DNA from: Anaerolineales bacterium UBA6663 | GTDB lineage: Bacteria > Chloroflexota > Anaerolineae > Anaerolineales > UBA6663 | Reading direction: 5' to 3' | Assembly (NCBI GenBank): GCA_002455335.1 | Contig: DKKP01000267.1 | Span: 1 to 7,292, forward strand | DNA: 7,292 nt | Shown: positions 1 to 5,335 of the stretch, piece after piece | How the letters are laid out: each line of letters begins with the position of its first letter | How positions within the stretch are numbered: position 1 is the stretch's first letter | Notes under the pieces: generated by a model | Database searches by the model: none | Seen by the model: the letters and a program-made list of their open reading frames with translations, nothing else | What the model was told of the DNA's origin: nothing | Translations under genes and position numbers: made by a program

Positions 1-504
1 GGCGGGTACAGCGGTCGGGTCGGCCGGAGCGGCGGTTGGCTCGGCCGGGGCCTGGGCCGGTCCGTTGACCGGGATGACCAGCCGCTGGCCGGTGTAGACG
101 ATATCGCCGGCGATGCCGTTGGCGGCCGCGATCTTGGTCCACACGATGCCATATTGCAAACCGATGGTGAACAGCGTCTCGCCCGCCTGAACGACGTGCA
201 CGGGATTGGCGGCGCTTGGCGCCGGGGCAGAGACGGGAGCCGGTGCGTTCGGGTCCGGGATCGTCAGGGTCTGCCCGGCGAAGATGCGGTCGCCGACGAT
301 GCCATTGGCGGCCGCGATCGAGGTCCACGGCACGCCATAGATCTGCGAGATGATGAACAGGGTCTGGCCGGCCTGGACGGTGTGCGTGGTCCCGCCCGAT
401 TGGGCGGCGGGGCGCAGGGCCGTTTCGGCGGCGGCCAGGTTAGGGGCGGCCAGGGTCAGGATCAGCACCAGGGACAGGATCAGGGGACGGAAGCGCCGGC
501 GCAT
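1..504 (-). CDS. Secreted twin-LysM domain protein (3' part outside window)
   Basis: The reading frame is open from the ATG at 504-502 to the window edge, giving 168 residues with no stop, so the C-terminus is missing. Residues 1-26 look like an export signal: basic start MRRRFR, a hydrophobic core of Leu/Ile/Val at about 8-20, and an AAA site near 24-26. Two LysM modules follow at about 41-83 and 103-145. Each has the pattern HxVQAG(Q/E)TLF..I...YG(I/V).W..IAAANGI.GD....GQ.L.IP. LysM modules bind N-acetylglucosamine-containing glycans such as peptidoglycan, so I infer a cell-envelope or extracellular protein. The linker and the tail after 147 are rich in Pro, Ala and Thr, as in low-complexity spacers before a further domain. 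That domain lies outside the window, so any enzymatic role (peptidase, amidase) cannot be judged. The start is supported by an AGGAGA ribosome site just upstream. The identification as a LysM protein is very secure; the specific function is unknown. Confidence 0.93.
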   Translation of the reverse strand, partial: MRRRFRPLILSLVLILTLAAPNLAAAETALRPAAQSGGTTHTVQAGQTLFIISQIYGVPWTSIAAANGIVGDRIFAGQTLTIPDPNAPAPVSAPAPSAANPVHVVQAGETLFTIGLQYGIVWTKIAAANGIAGDIVYTGQRLVIPVNGPAQAPAEPTAAPADPTAVPA

Positions 505-507
505 AGC

Positions 508-513
508 TCTCCT
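508..513 (-). promoter_or_regulatory. Ribosome binding site of the LysM gene
   Basis: Read on the minus strand, GTGAGGAGAGCT precedes the ATG at 504. AGGAGA lies 3 nt from the start, or GAGGAG slightly farther. It is one of only a few clear Shine-Dalgarno sequences in this window and it fixes the start codon of the LysM protein. Confidence 0.7.
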
Positions 514-684
514 CACAATAAATCAGACCGAAGTGGATTGTTTTTACACCCGATCGCTTCTCGGCGCAACCGATTCAGCGTTAGGTTAAGTCCAGACGCT
601 GTAGGGATTAGTTGGGTTCCCGGATTGTCTTCTTGCGCATAGCCAAATCGACCGGGCGCGCATGGGTCCATGTCGGACCCGGGC

Positions 685-747
685 GAACGGCAAGAGCCGA
701 AGGGCAGCTGCGAAGGGCCAAGGCACAAACGGCAGGGGGCGAGGGGC
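685..747. repeat. Degenerate heptamer tandem repeat (GAAGGGC-like)
   Basis: On the plus strand this tract splits into about nine units of 6-8 nt: GAACGGC, AAGAGCC, GAAGGGC, AGCTGC, GAAGGGC, CAAGGCA, CAAACGGC, AGGGGGC, GAGGGGC. The units share a 7-nt period with a GRRSGGC core, and GAAGGGC occurs twice exactly. The tract is noncoding and lies downstream of the proline dehydrogenase stop. It resembles the short tandemly repeated heptamers known from intergenic regions of some cyanobacteria and other bacteria. Because the units are degenerate, low-complexity drift is an alternative. Confidence 0.5.
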
Positions 748-813
748 AATGAGCCCGTGGCTCTTCGACCCGCGACAGGCGCGATCGCGCACGATGGCAG
801 GGATTACCGGCGC

Positions 814-1761
814 TCAGCGCAGCAGATTGGAGGCGATGAACCAGACGTTGGCCGGGCGCTCTGCCAGGCGGCGCATGAAGTAAGGGTACCAGTGGGTGCC
901 GTAGGGCACATAGGCCCGCACCGCAAAGCCCTCGCGCGCCAGCGCGATCTGAAGATCCGTCCGGATGCCGTAGAGCATCTGGATTTCGAACCTGTCACGC
1001 GGGATCCGGCTGCGCTCGGCATGGCGTTTGATGGCGTGGATCATGGCCACGTCGTGGGTCGCCAGCGCGGCAAGCGCTGGGCGTCGGCCACTTGGGTCAG
1101 CCGGCGACAACTGTGCCGAAGCATCCATGAGCTGGCGCGCGAGCTTGATGAAGTTCAGATCGACGTCACGCTTCTCGGGGAACGCCAGCTCCGCAGGCTC
1201 CTGATAGGCGCCTTTGCACAGGCGGATCGGCACGCCGCCCGCGGTCAGCGCCGCCTGATCGGCCTCGGTGCGGTAGAGATAGGCTTGCAGCACTGTGCCC
1301 ACGTTGTCGAAGTCGCGGCGCAACTCGGCCAGGATATCGAGGGTGATATCGGTGTGCGCCGTGTCCTCCATGTCGATCCGCACGAAATTGCCGCTGGCCT
1401 TGGCGCGCGCCAGCAACCGCCGGACATTGTCGACGCACAACCCGCGATCGATGTCGAGCCCGAACTGCGTCAGCTTCACCGAGACATTCGCGCGCACCCC
1501 GGAGGCGTCGATCGCGTCAATCGCGCGTAGATACTCGTCTCGGGCCGCTTCAGCCGCTTCGCGTTCGTGTACCGATTCGCCAAGACAGTCGAGCGTGGCG
1601 TTCACGCCGTCCGCGTTCAACGTCCGGATCGCGTCGATTGCCTCCGCCAGTTCCTGGCCGGCGATAAACCGGCGCGCCACGTTCCGGGCCAGCGGCGCGT
1701 GCGTGATCGCGTCTTGCGCCCAGCGCACGTGCGAGAGCGAGATGAACATCGAACGGAGCAT
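814..1761 (-). CDS. Proline dehydrogenase (monofunctional, FAD-dependent)
   Basis: This enzyme oxidises L-proline to delta-1-pyrroline-5-carboxylate, passing electrons through FAD to the quinone pool; it is the first step of proline catabolism. The 315-residue product matches the short, stand-alone class, not the giant bifunctional PutA. Family motifs appear in order: LGES (60-63), SVKLTQFGL (94-102, with K96), RIDMED (128-133), VLQAYLYRT (157-165), RLCKGAY (180-186), ATHD (234-237), FEIQMLYGIR (258-267), and the C-terminal YVPYGTHWYPYFMRRLAERP block with the carboxylate-binding arginine pair R297/R298 and its salt-bridge partner E301. All core residues look intact, so it should be active. 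I chose the ATG at 1761 because MLRSMFISL begins the usual first helix; an upstream ATG at 1815 would put its leader inside the hairpin repeat. It lies 63 bp downstream of pfkA on the same strand. No pyrroline-5-carboxylate dehydrogenase is present in the window. Confidence 0.95.
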   Translation of the reverse strand: MLRSMFISLSHVRWAQDAITHAPLARNVARRFIAGQELAEAIDAIRTLNADGVNATLDCLGESVHEREAAEAARDEYLRAIDAIDASGVRANVSVKLTQFGLDIDRGLCVDNVRRLLARAKASGNFVRIDMEDTAHTDITLDILAELRRDFDNVGTVLQAYLYRTEADQAALTAGGVPIRLCKGAYQEPAELAFPEKRDVDLNFIKLARQLMDASAQLSPADPSGRRPALAALATHDVAMIHAIKRHAERSRIPRDRFEIQMLYGIRTDLQIALAREGFAVRAYVPYGTHWYPYFMRRLAERPANVWFIASNLLR

Positions 1762-1784
1762 GTGAGTGCCTGTCTTTCGAAATA

Positions 1785-1827
1785 GGTGGACGGCGGAAAG
1801 CCGTCCGCCGTCCACCGTCCGCTGTCA
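1785..1827. repeat. Heptamer repeat with a perfect 12-bp inverted repeat between pfkA and proline dehydrogenase
   Basis: The arms GGTGGACGGCGG (1785-1796) and CCGCCGTCCACC (1805-1816) are perfectly complementary, with an 8-nt loop. From 1800 to 1827 the plus strand also reads as heptamers GCCGTCC, GCCGTCC, ACCGTCC, GCTGTCA. The last, imperfect unit contains the complement of the pfkA TGA stop (1825-1827), so the repeat begins inside the stop codon. On the transcribed minus strand the stem is followed by TATTTC, only a weak T-run. It could act as a partial terminator, an RNA-stabilising 3' stem or an attenuator between the two genes, or simply be a dispersed REP-like repeat. Confidence 0.7.
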
Positions 1828-2931
1828 ATCTCCGAAGCTCATCCCCATATCGCGCGCCGTCAACATGGTGTCCGAGTCGATCGGCACGGTCTTCATGCGG
1901 CTGCAGGCGGCTTCGAGCGGCACGTAGCTCACGGTCGGCGGCGTCAGAGAGACCATGATGCCTCGCTGACCCTCCTCGAGCGCGCGGATCGCGGCGGCGC
2001 CGAAACGCAGGCCGACAAGACGATCGAACGCGGTCGGCGAGCCGCCGCGCAGCAAGTGCCCCAACACGACCACGCGCGACTCTTTGCCCGTGAGTTGCTC
2101 GAGTTCGTGGGCCACTTTCTCGCCAACGCCACCCAGCCGCTCCGCCTGGCCGATGGACTTGCCCTTGACCGTGAGTTCGCCATCTTGCGGCTTGGCGCCT
2201 TCGGCCACCACCACGATCGAGAACAACCGCCCCGCGGCCTGGCGCTCGCGGATCTTCTGCGCCACTTTGTTGATGTCGTACGGGATTTCTGGAATGAGCA
2301 CCACGTCGGCGGCGCTTGCCACGCCGGCGTTGAGCGCGATCCAGCCGGCATACCGGCCCATGACTTCGACGACCATGATGCGCCCATGCGACGAGGCCGT
2401 GCTGTTGAGTCGGTCGATACACTCAGTCGCGAACGCTACAGCCGTGTCGAAACCGAAGGTCGCCTCAGTCTTGTCAAGGTCGTTGTCGATCGTCTTCGGG
2501 ACGCCCACCACCCACAGGCCCTTGCGATGCAGGTGATCAGCAAGGGTGAGCGAGCCGTCACCACCGATCGTCACAAGCGCATCGATGTCGTGCATGCGGA
2601 AGCGCGCGATCAACTCGTCGGTCCGGTCTTCCTCCTTGTACGTGCCATCACCCTGCGGCACGGGGAACCGCATCGGGTTCCCGCGATTCGTCGTGCCGAT
2701 GATGGTGCCGCCCGTATGCGTGATCCCGCGGACCGTTGTGCGGTCTAGCCGGATCAGACCGCCGTCGATATAGCGCTCGGGGAACATCAGGCCGTTGAAG
2801 CCGTCCCGGATGCCGACGACATCCCAGCCGCGGGTCCGAGCCGCGATCGTGGCTGCGCGGATCACGGCGTTCAGGCCGGGCGCGTCGCCGCCACCGGTCG
2901 AGATGGCGATTCTGCGGATCGTGGTTGTCAT
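1825..2931 (-). CDS. pfkA: 6-phosphofructokinase (mixed-type PfkA family)
   Basis: It phosphorylates fructose 6-phosphate to fructose 1,6-bisphosphate, the committed step of glycolysis, in the cytoplasm. The 368-residue product is longer than the roughly 320-residue E. coli enzyme, as expected for the ATP/PPi mixed group. Motifs in order: GGGDAPGLNAVIR (13-25), GGTIIGTTNRGNP (74-86), TIGGDGSL (121-128), VGVPKTIDND (142-151, catalytic base D149), VEVMGRYAGW (188-197), AEGA (243-246) and LGHLLRGGSPTAFDR (290-304). G126, equivalent to E. coli G104, is the residue typical of ATP users, where PPi enzymes carry Asp. K146, equivalent to E. coli G124, is the lysine typical of PPi and actinobacterial-type enzymes. 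I infer ATP as the likely donor, not certain. The frame is open back to 3060, but the ATG at 2931 fits the family N-terminus and has GAGGAA 7 nt upstream. It is divergent from the methyltransferase gene and upstream of proline dehydrogenase. Confidence 0.96.
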   Translation of the reverse strand: MTTTIRRIAISTGGGDAPGLNAVIRAATIAARTRGWDVVGIRDGFNGLMFPERYIDGGLIRLDRTTVRGITHTGGTIIGTTNRGNPMRFPVPQGDGTYKEEDRTDELIARFRMHDIDALVTIGGDGSLTLADHLHRKGLWVVGVPKTIDNDLDKTEATFGFDTAVAFATECIDRLNSTASSHGRIMVVEVMGRYAGWIALNAGVASAADVVLIPEIPYDINKVAQKIRERQAAGRLFSIVVVAEGAKPQDGELTVKGKSIGQAERLGGVGEKVAHELEQLTGKESRVVVLGHLLRGGSPTAFDRLVGLRFGAAAIRALEEGQRGIMVSLTPPTVSYVPLEAACSRMKTVPIDSDTMLTARDMGMSFGD

Positions 2932-2938
2932 GCGAAAA

Positions 2939-2944
2939 TTCCTC
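2939..2944 (-). promoter_or_regulatory. Ribosome binding site of pfkA
   Basis: The minus strand reads GAGGAATTTTCGC before the ATG at 2931, giving GAGGAA with 7 nt spacing. This decides between the start at 2931 and the longer open frame that would begin at 3060. Confidence 0.7.
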
Positions 2945-2968
2945 GTTCCTTGTGTTTTGTCCACCCCG

Positions 2969-2974
2969 ATTATA
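2969..2974 (-). promoter_or_regulatory. Candidate -10 element (TATAAT) for pfkA
   Basis: A perfect TATAAT on the minus strand would start transcription about 30 nt before the pfkA ATG, leaving room for the GAGGAA ribosome site. No good TTGACA-like -35 is visible at 16-18 nt. The flanking ATATAATCGG is the same 10-mer found, in the opposite orientation, in the methyltransferase promoter. Confidence 0.5.
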
Positions 2975-3019
2975 TGCAGGTCGCGATTTTGGCCCATGCC
3001 CATCAGGGCCATCCTTTGC

Positions 3020-3040
3020 GGTCTAGACCGATATAATCGG
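3020..3040 (+). promoter_or_regulatory. Methyltransferase promoter -10 inside a double palindrome
   Basis: A perfect TATAAT at 3032-3037 lies 10 nt before the methyltransferase ATG, so the leader would be only about 3-4 nt and there is no Shine-Dalgarno sequence. The -10 is embedded in the palindrome CCGAT-ATA-ATCGG (3028-3040). This overlaps by 2 nt a second perfect palindrome, GGTCTAGACC (3020-3029). No convincing -35 is visible. A dyad over the -10 and its upstream edge would suit a repressor site, but this is inference only. Confidence 0.5.
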
Positions 3041-3047
3041 ATCTCGC

Positions 3048-3830
3048 ATGGCGGCTTCAACGCTTATTGATCGGGCGCTGTCTGAGGCACAGAGGGTCGA
3101 CGGTTATTGGGTGTTGACTGACCCGACGCCCCATCGCGCGTGGGCGGCCATGCAGTGGCGGCGGCGCGCACGTGAGAATCGGCTCTACAGCGACCCAATC
3201 GCGCTGCGGCTGCCCGAGATTCAACGCGACCACCCGCTCGCCCGAGAGTGGGGCGAACGCGCCGACACGCTCAGCCGCCTGGCCACGCACCTCTCGCGTC
3301 TCTGGCGCTCGCTGACGATCCTGGATGTGGGTTGCGGTTGCGGTTGGCTGAGTCACCAGCTGGCCGCGATCCGCAGTAACGTAAGGGTCTTCGGCCTGGA
3401 TCTCGATCCGCGCGAACTCAAACTGGCCAGCCGGGTCTTTCTCCATCAGCGTCGGGTGCGCTTCCTCTGTGCCGATGCCCTGACCGTCGCCTTGCCTCAT
3501 GGGTGTGTCGATGTCGTCGTGCTGGCGGCCACACTCGATCAGGTCGCCGACCCGGCCGCGCTCCTGGCCCGCGCCGTCGACTGGTTGGCGCCCGATGGCG
3601 AGCTGCACATCGTTGACAGCGCGTTCGCCAACGCCGGCGACCGGCCGCCCTCGACCGGCGCGCTCAACCCGGATCTCCTCGCGCCGTATCGAACCGAGGT
3701 GCTCTACGATCCCAAGGCCTGGCGCAATCGATTGGCAGCGTGGTGGTGGGGCGAGATCCCGCGGACGCGCCATCCCTGGATCAAAATCACCCGGCCCGAC
3801 TCCCTCTCGACTCGGCGTTCGCCGGCCTAG
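3048..3830 (+). CDS. Class I SAM-dependent methyltransferase, substrate unknown
   Basis: The 260-residue product has a Rossmann-type methyltransferase core in its middle. Motif I is ILDVGCGCGWLSHQLA (91-106), the glycine-rich SAM loop. The acidic end of strand 2 is FGLDLD (115-120), CADAL (141-145) is the motif that contacts the adenine, and VDVVVLAATLDQVADP (154-169) is strand 4, where many small-molecule methyltransferases act. APDGELHIVD (181-190) is the post-core strand. The N-terminal 85 residues, with PHRAW and Trp/Arg-rich stretches, and the short C-terminal WWWGEIPRTRHPW segment (232-244) are not ones I recognise. The acceptor (small molecule, quinone-like, lipid or protein) therefore cannot be named. 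It is divergent from pfkA and ends with a TAG overlapping the stop of the opposite hydrolase gene. The start is chosen because TATAAT sits just upstream and no later in-frame ATG precedes the core closely. Fold is secure, role open. Confidence 0.85.
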   Translation: MAASTLIDRALSEAQRVDGYWVLTDPTPHRAWAAMQWRRRARENRLYSDPIALRLPEIQRDHPLAREWGERADTLSRLATHLSRLWRSLTILDVGCGCGWLSHQLAAIRSNVRVFGLDLDPRELKLASRVFLHQRRVRFLCADALTVALPHGCVDVVVLAATLDQVADPAALLARAVDWLAPDGELHIVDSAFANAGDRPPSTGALNPDLLAPYRTEVLYDPKAWRNRLAAWWWGEIPRTRHPWIKITRPDSLSTRRSPA

Positions 3831-4693
3831 CGCGCATCGAAGTGGTCGAGCAGCAGAGCCGCCACTTCACCCGGACGCTCCTCGGGCAGCCAATGCGTGT
3901 TCTCGGGAAAGCGGATCAACCGGCCATTTGGGACGTGGCGCATGCCGTCCTCGGCAACCCGCACGTCAAGGGCCACATCCTTCTCGCCAAAGAGCACAAG
4001 CGTTGGCGCCGCGATCATGCCGGTGTACGGCGACAGTTGTCGTCGCGCGATCTGCGCCGGCATCGCGCGATACCATGCCAGCATGGCGCGCAGCGCGCCC
4101 GGCTTGGCCCACGCGCTTACATAGCGCTGCAGATCTTCTTCGCTGAAAGTCCCGGGAAGTGAGGTGGTCGTCAGCGCGCGCTTGAGACCGAGGTAACGAT
4201 TGGCGGAGAGTGCGGCTTCCGGCAGACGCGGGATCTGGATCACGCCGATGTAATAGCTTTTGCCGAGCTGGGTCAGGTTGCCGCGCAGGCCTGCCGTTAG
4301 GAAAGCCTGGAGATGCGGCAGGTTGATCACACCCAATCGATCGACCACATCCGGGCGTGAGCTCGCAAGCGCCCACGCCACGGCGCCACCCCAGTCGTGG
4401 CCGACGACATGCGCCCTGTCGCGCCCCTGGGCGCGGATCAGCGCGGCCACATCGGCGGTGAGCGCCGCGAAGGTATAGGGGCCCCGTTTGCTCGACAGGT
4501 TGTAGCCGCGCTGATCGGGCGCGATCACCCGATAGCCCGCCGCTGTCAGCGCCGGGATGATGCCGCGCCAGCTATACCAGAACTGAGGGAATCCGTGGAG
4601 CAGGACGACGAGTTGGCCGTCTTCTGGCCCGGCTACGGCACAGTGCAACCGCGCTCCCGAAAGGTCGAAGTAACGAAAAAGGAGGTCATCCAT
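3827..4693 (-). CDS. Alpha/beta hydrolase, epoxide hydrolase-like
   Basis: The 288-residue product has the alpha/beta-hydrolase layout. HGFPQFWYSWR (33-43) supplies the oxyanion hole, and APDQRGYNLSS (58-68) is the conserved strand-4 region. GHDWGG (98-103) is the nucleophile elbow with Asp100 as nucleophile, D239 in FGEKD the acid, and H267 in ENTHW the catalytic histidine. An Asp nucleophile in the HDWGG context is typical of epoxide hydrolases and related haloalkane or fluoroacetate dehalogenases. Cap-region tyrosines in KSYYIG (145-150) and AWYRAM (206-211) are where epoxide hydrolases place their ring-opening tyrosines, so I prefer epoxide hydrolase. The physiological substrate is unknown. 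No signal peptide is seen, so it is probably cytoplasmic. Upstream ATGs exist at 4705/4702 and out to 4846, but MDDLLFRYFD starts the fold cleanly, and a TATGAT lies 7 nt before it, suggesting a leaderless mRNA. It converges on the methyltransferase and shares its CTAG. Confidence 0.9.
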   Translation of the reverse strand: MDDLLFRYFDLSGARLHCAVAGPEDGQLVVLLHGFPQFWYSWRGIIPALTAAGYRVIAPDQRGYNLSSKRGPYTFAALTADVAALIRAQGRDRAHVVGHDWGGAVAWALASSRPDVVDRLGVINLPHLQAFLTAGLRGNLTQLGKSYYIGVIQIPRLPEAALSANRYLGLKRALTTTSLPGTFSEEDLQRYVSAWAKPGALRAMLAWYRAMPAQIARRQLSPYTGMIAAPTLVLFGEKDVALDVRVAEDGMRHVPNGRLIRFPENTHWLPEERPGEVAALLLDHFDAR

Positions 4694-4700
4694 GGGGCCC

Positions 4701-4706
4701 ATCATA
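4701..4706 (-). promoter_or_regulatory. Candidate -10 (TATGAT) of the hydrolase gene
   Basis: TATGAT on the minus strand is separated from the ATG at 4693 by 7 nt (GGGCCCC), so transcription would begin at or next to the start codon. There is no Shine-Dalgarno sequence for that start. The -35 region is not obvious. The alternative is translation from the ATGs at 4705/4702, which lie inside the same element, with the G-run before them as a poor ribosome site. Confidence 0.4.
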
Positions 4707-4723
4707 CCCCCGACCGGATCCCG

Positions 4724-4739
4724 GTTTCTCATGAGACAC
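4724..4739. promoter_or_regulatory. Palindromic candidate operator between divergent genes
   Basis: GTTTCTCATGAGACAC is a 16-bp dyad with a perfect 10-bp centre TCTCATGAGA (4727-4736) and matching outer GT/AC pairs after one mismatched pair. It lies in the 110-bp gap between the hydrolase and the small membrane protein gene, upstream of both candidate -10 elements. That is the position expected for a dimeric regulator acting on both promoters. No regulator gene is in the window, so binding is inferred. Confidence 0.35.
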
Positions 4740-4762
4740 TTCACAAGCGACAATGAGGCGGA

Positions 4763-4771
4763 TGCTATACT
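4763..4771 (+). promoter_or_regulatory. Extended -10 promoter (TGC-TATACT) of the small membrane protein gene
   Basis: TGCTATACT has the extended -10 TGn motif followed by TATACT (4766-4771). Transcription would start near 4778, giving a leader of about 26 nt with a good ribosome site. A TTCACA at 4740-4745 resembles a -35, but its 20-nt spacing is long; an extended -10 can work without one. Confidence 0.55.
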
Positions 4772-4789
4772 GGCCGCCGCTGAAACCTG

Positions 4790-4795
4790 GGAGGG
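4790..4795 (+). promoter_or_regulatory. Ribosome binding site of the small membrane protein
   Basis: GGAGGG lies 8 nt before the ATG at 4804. It selects that start over the in-frame ATGs at 4753 and 4762, which would place coding sequence over the promoter. Confidence 0.7.
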
Positions 4796-4803
4796 TTCAA
4801 CCG

Positions 4804-5298
4804 ATGCCTGAAATTGTCTACGATATCGTCCTTTTTCTGCACTCAATCTTGCGCTATGTGATCGTCGTGGCCGGGGTCGGCGCGGTCGCCCTGGCGATCC
4901 GCGGCTTGCTGACCCGCGCGCCGTTCACGGCCCTGGCCGACAGGCTGGGTTTCGTTTACGCGACCAGCCTGCACACCCAGTTGCTGGTCGGCGTCGTTCT
5001 CTATGGTTTCGTCAGCCCGCTCACCCAGGCGGCCTTCGCCAATATGGGCGCCGCGATGTCGTCATCGGTGTTGCGCTTCTATGCCGTCGAGCATATTTCG
5101 ATCATGATCGTGGCGATCATCGTCGCGACTATTGGGCGCGTGTTCGTGCGCCGTGCCAAAGATGACGCAGCGAAGAATCGCACGGCCGCGATCTTTTACA
5201 CGATCTCGTTCGTGCTCTTGCTTGTTTCGATCCCGTGGCCCTGGAACGCCGAGGGTGTGGCGCGGCCGCTCAACCCGTTCTACATGTTTGGCGAGTAG
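4804..5298 (+). CDS. Small four-helix membrane protein with three conserved-looking histidines
   Basis: The 164-residue product has four hydrophobic helices, at about 5-35, 50-72, 92-115 and 128-147, with a short tail. Polar features inside the membrane segments stand out: H13 in FLHSILRY near the start of helix 1, H57 in SLHTQLLVG in helix 2, and H97 in RFYAVEHISIMI at the start of helix 3. R17, R91 and E96 also stand out. The helix-4 end SIPWPW followed by RPLNPFY completes the pattern. I recall similar small proteins in Bacteroidetes and related bacteria, often left as hypothetical or loosely named cytochrome B-like. The histidine placement would allow haem or metal binding, but no family assignment can be proved here. 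The gene has its own extended -10 promoter and ribosome site and ends at a strong hairpin, so it is probably a single-gene unit. Coding status is high; function is inferred only. Confidence 0.85.
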   Translation: MPEIVYDIVLFLHSILRYVIVVAGVGAVALAIRGLLTRAPFTALADRLGFVYATSLHTQLLVGVVLYGFVSPLTQAAFANMGAAMSSSVLRFYAVEHISIMIVAIIVATIGRVFVRRAKDDAAKNRTAAIFYTISFVLLLVSIPWPWNAEGVARPLNPFYMFGE

Positions 5299-5307
5299 CG
5301 TTGGCTC

Positions 5308-5335
5308 GACTGGGGAGGGTCATTCCTCCCCAGTC
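5308..5335. terminator. Bidirectional hairpin terminator between convergent genes
   Basis: The perfect 11-bp arms GACTGGGGAGG (5308-5318) and CCTCCCCAGTC (5325-5335) enclose a 6-nt loop and lie 9 nt after the membrane protein stop. On the plus strand the stem is followed by AGTTT, a short T-run. On the minus strand no T-run follows, and the TGA stop of the convergent gene (5336-5334) overlaps the base of the stem. It most likely terminates the plus-strand gene and may stabilise or end the minus-strand transcript. Confidence 0.75.

Larger units (their letters stand above)
505..813. other. 309-bp intergenic region without a gene
   Basis: This stretch separates the proline dehydrogenase stop from the LysM gene start; both are read on the minus strand. 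No reading frame here has coding character in my reading. It holds the LysM ribosome site next to the gene, an AT-richer part at about 515-640 that would suit a promoter (no convincing -35/-10 pair could be picked), a short dyad GGGTCC/GGACCC at 664-680, a degenerate heptamer tract at 685-747, a 5-bp stem GAGCC/GGCTC at 751-763, and the 12-bp palindrome GCGCGATCGCGC at 779-790. None of these is a clear intrinsic terminator with a T-run. Confidence 0.6.

Noticed and set aside
154..642. Plus-strand open frame (162 codons) opposite the LysM gene
   Set aside because: The opposite strand encodes a signal peptide and two LysM modules; this frame is Gly/Arg/Gln low complexity and runs into the intergenic region.
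664..680. GGGTCC/GGACCC stem as terminator for proline dehydrogenase
   Set aside because: The arms are only 6 bp, there is no T-run on the transcribed strand, and it lies more than 130 bp after the stop.
779..790. 12-bp palindrome GCGCGATCGCGC as a terminator or HIP1-type site
   Set aside because: It has no loop or T-run, and GCGATCG-like strings recur through the window by composition, so a single copy is not informative.
670..1530. Long plus-strand open frame (286 codons) opposite proline dehydrogenase
   Set aside because: It is antisense to a gene with complete family motifs, its product is Arg/His/Gln-rich with no recognisable domain, and it crosses the noncoding heptamer tract.
1786..2748. 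Plus-strand open frame (320 codons) opposite pfkA
   Set aside because: It is a shadow frame caused by GC-rich codon bias in pfkA; composition is His/Arg/Asp-rich without motifs, and it begins inside the heptamer repeat.
2932..3060. N-terminal extension of phosphofructokinase to an ATG at 3060
   Set aside because: The extension is not part of the family fold, it would overlap the methyltransferase start and both promoters, and the ATG at 2931 has a proper ribosome site.
3057..3773. Minus-strand open frame (238 codons) opposite the methyltransferase
   Set aside because: The plus-strand frame carries the SAM-binding motifs; this one has none and no ribosome site.
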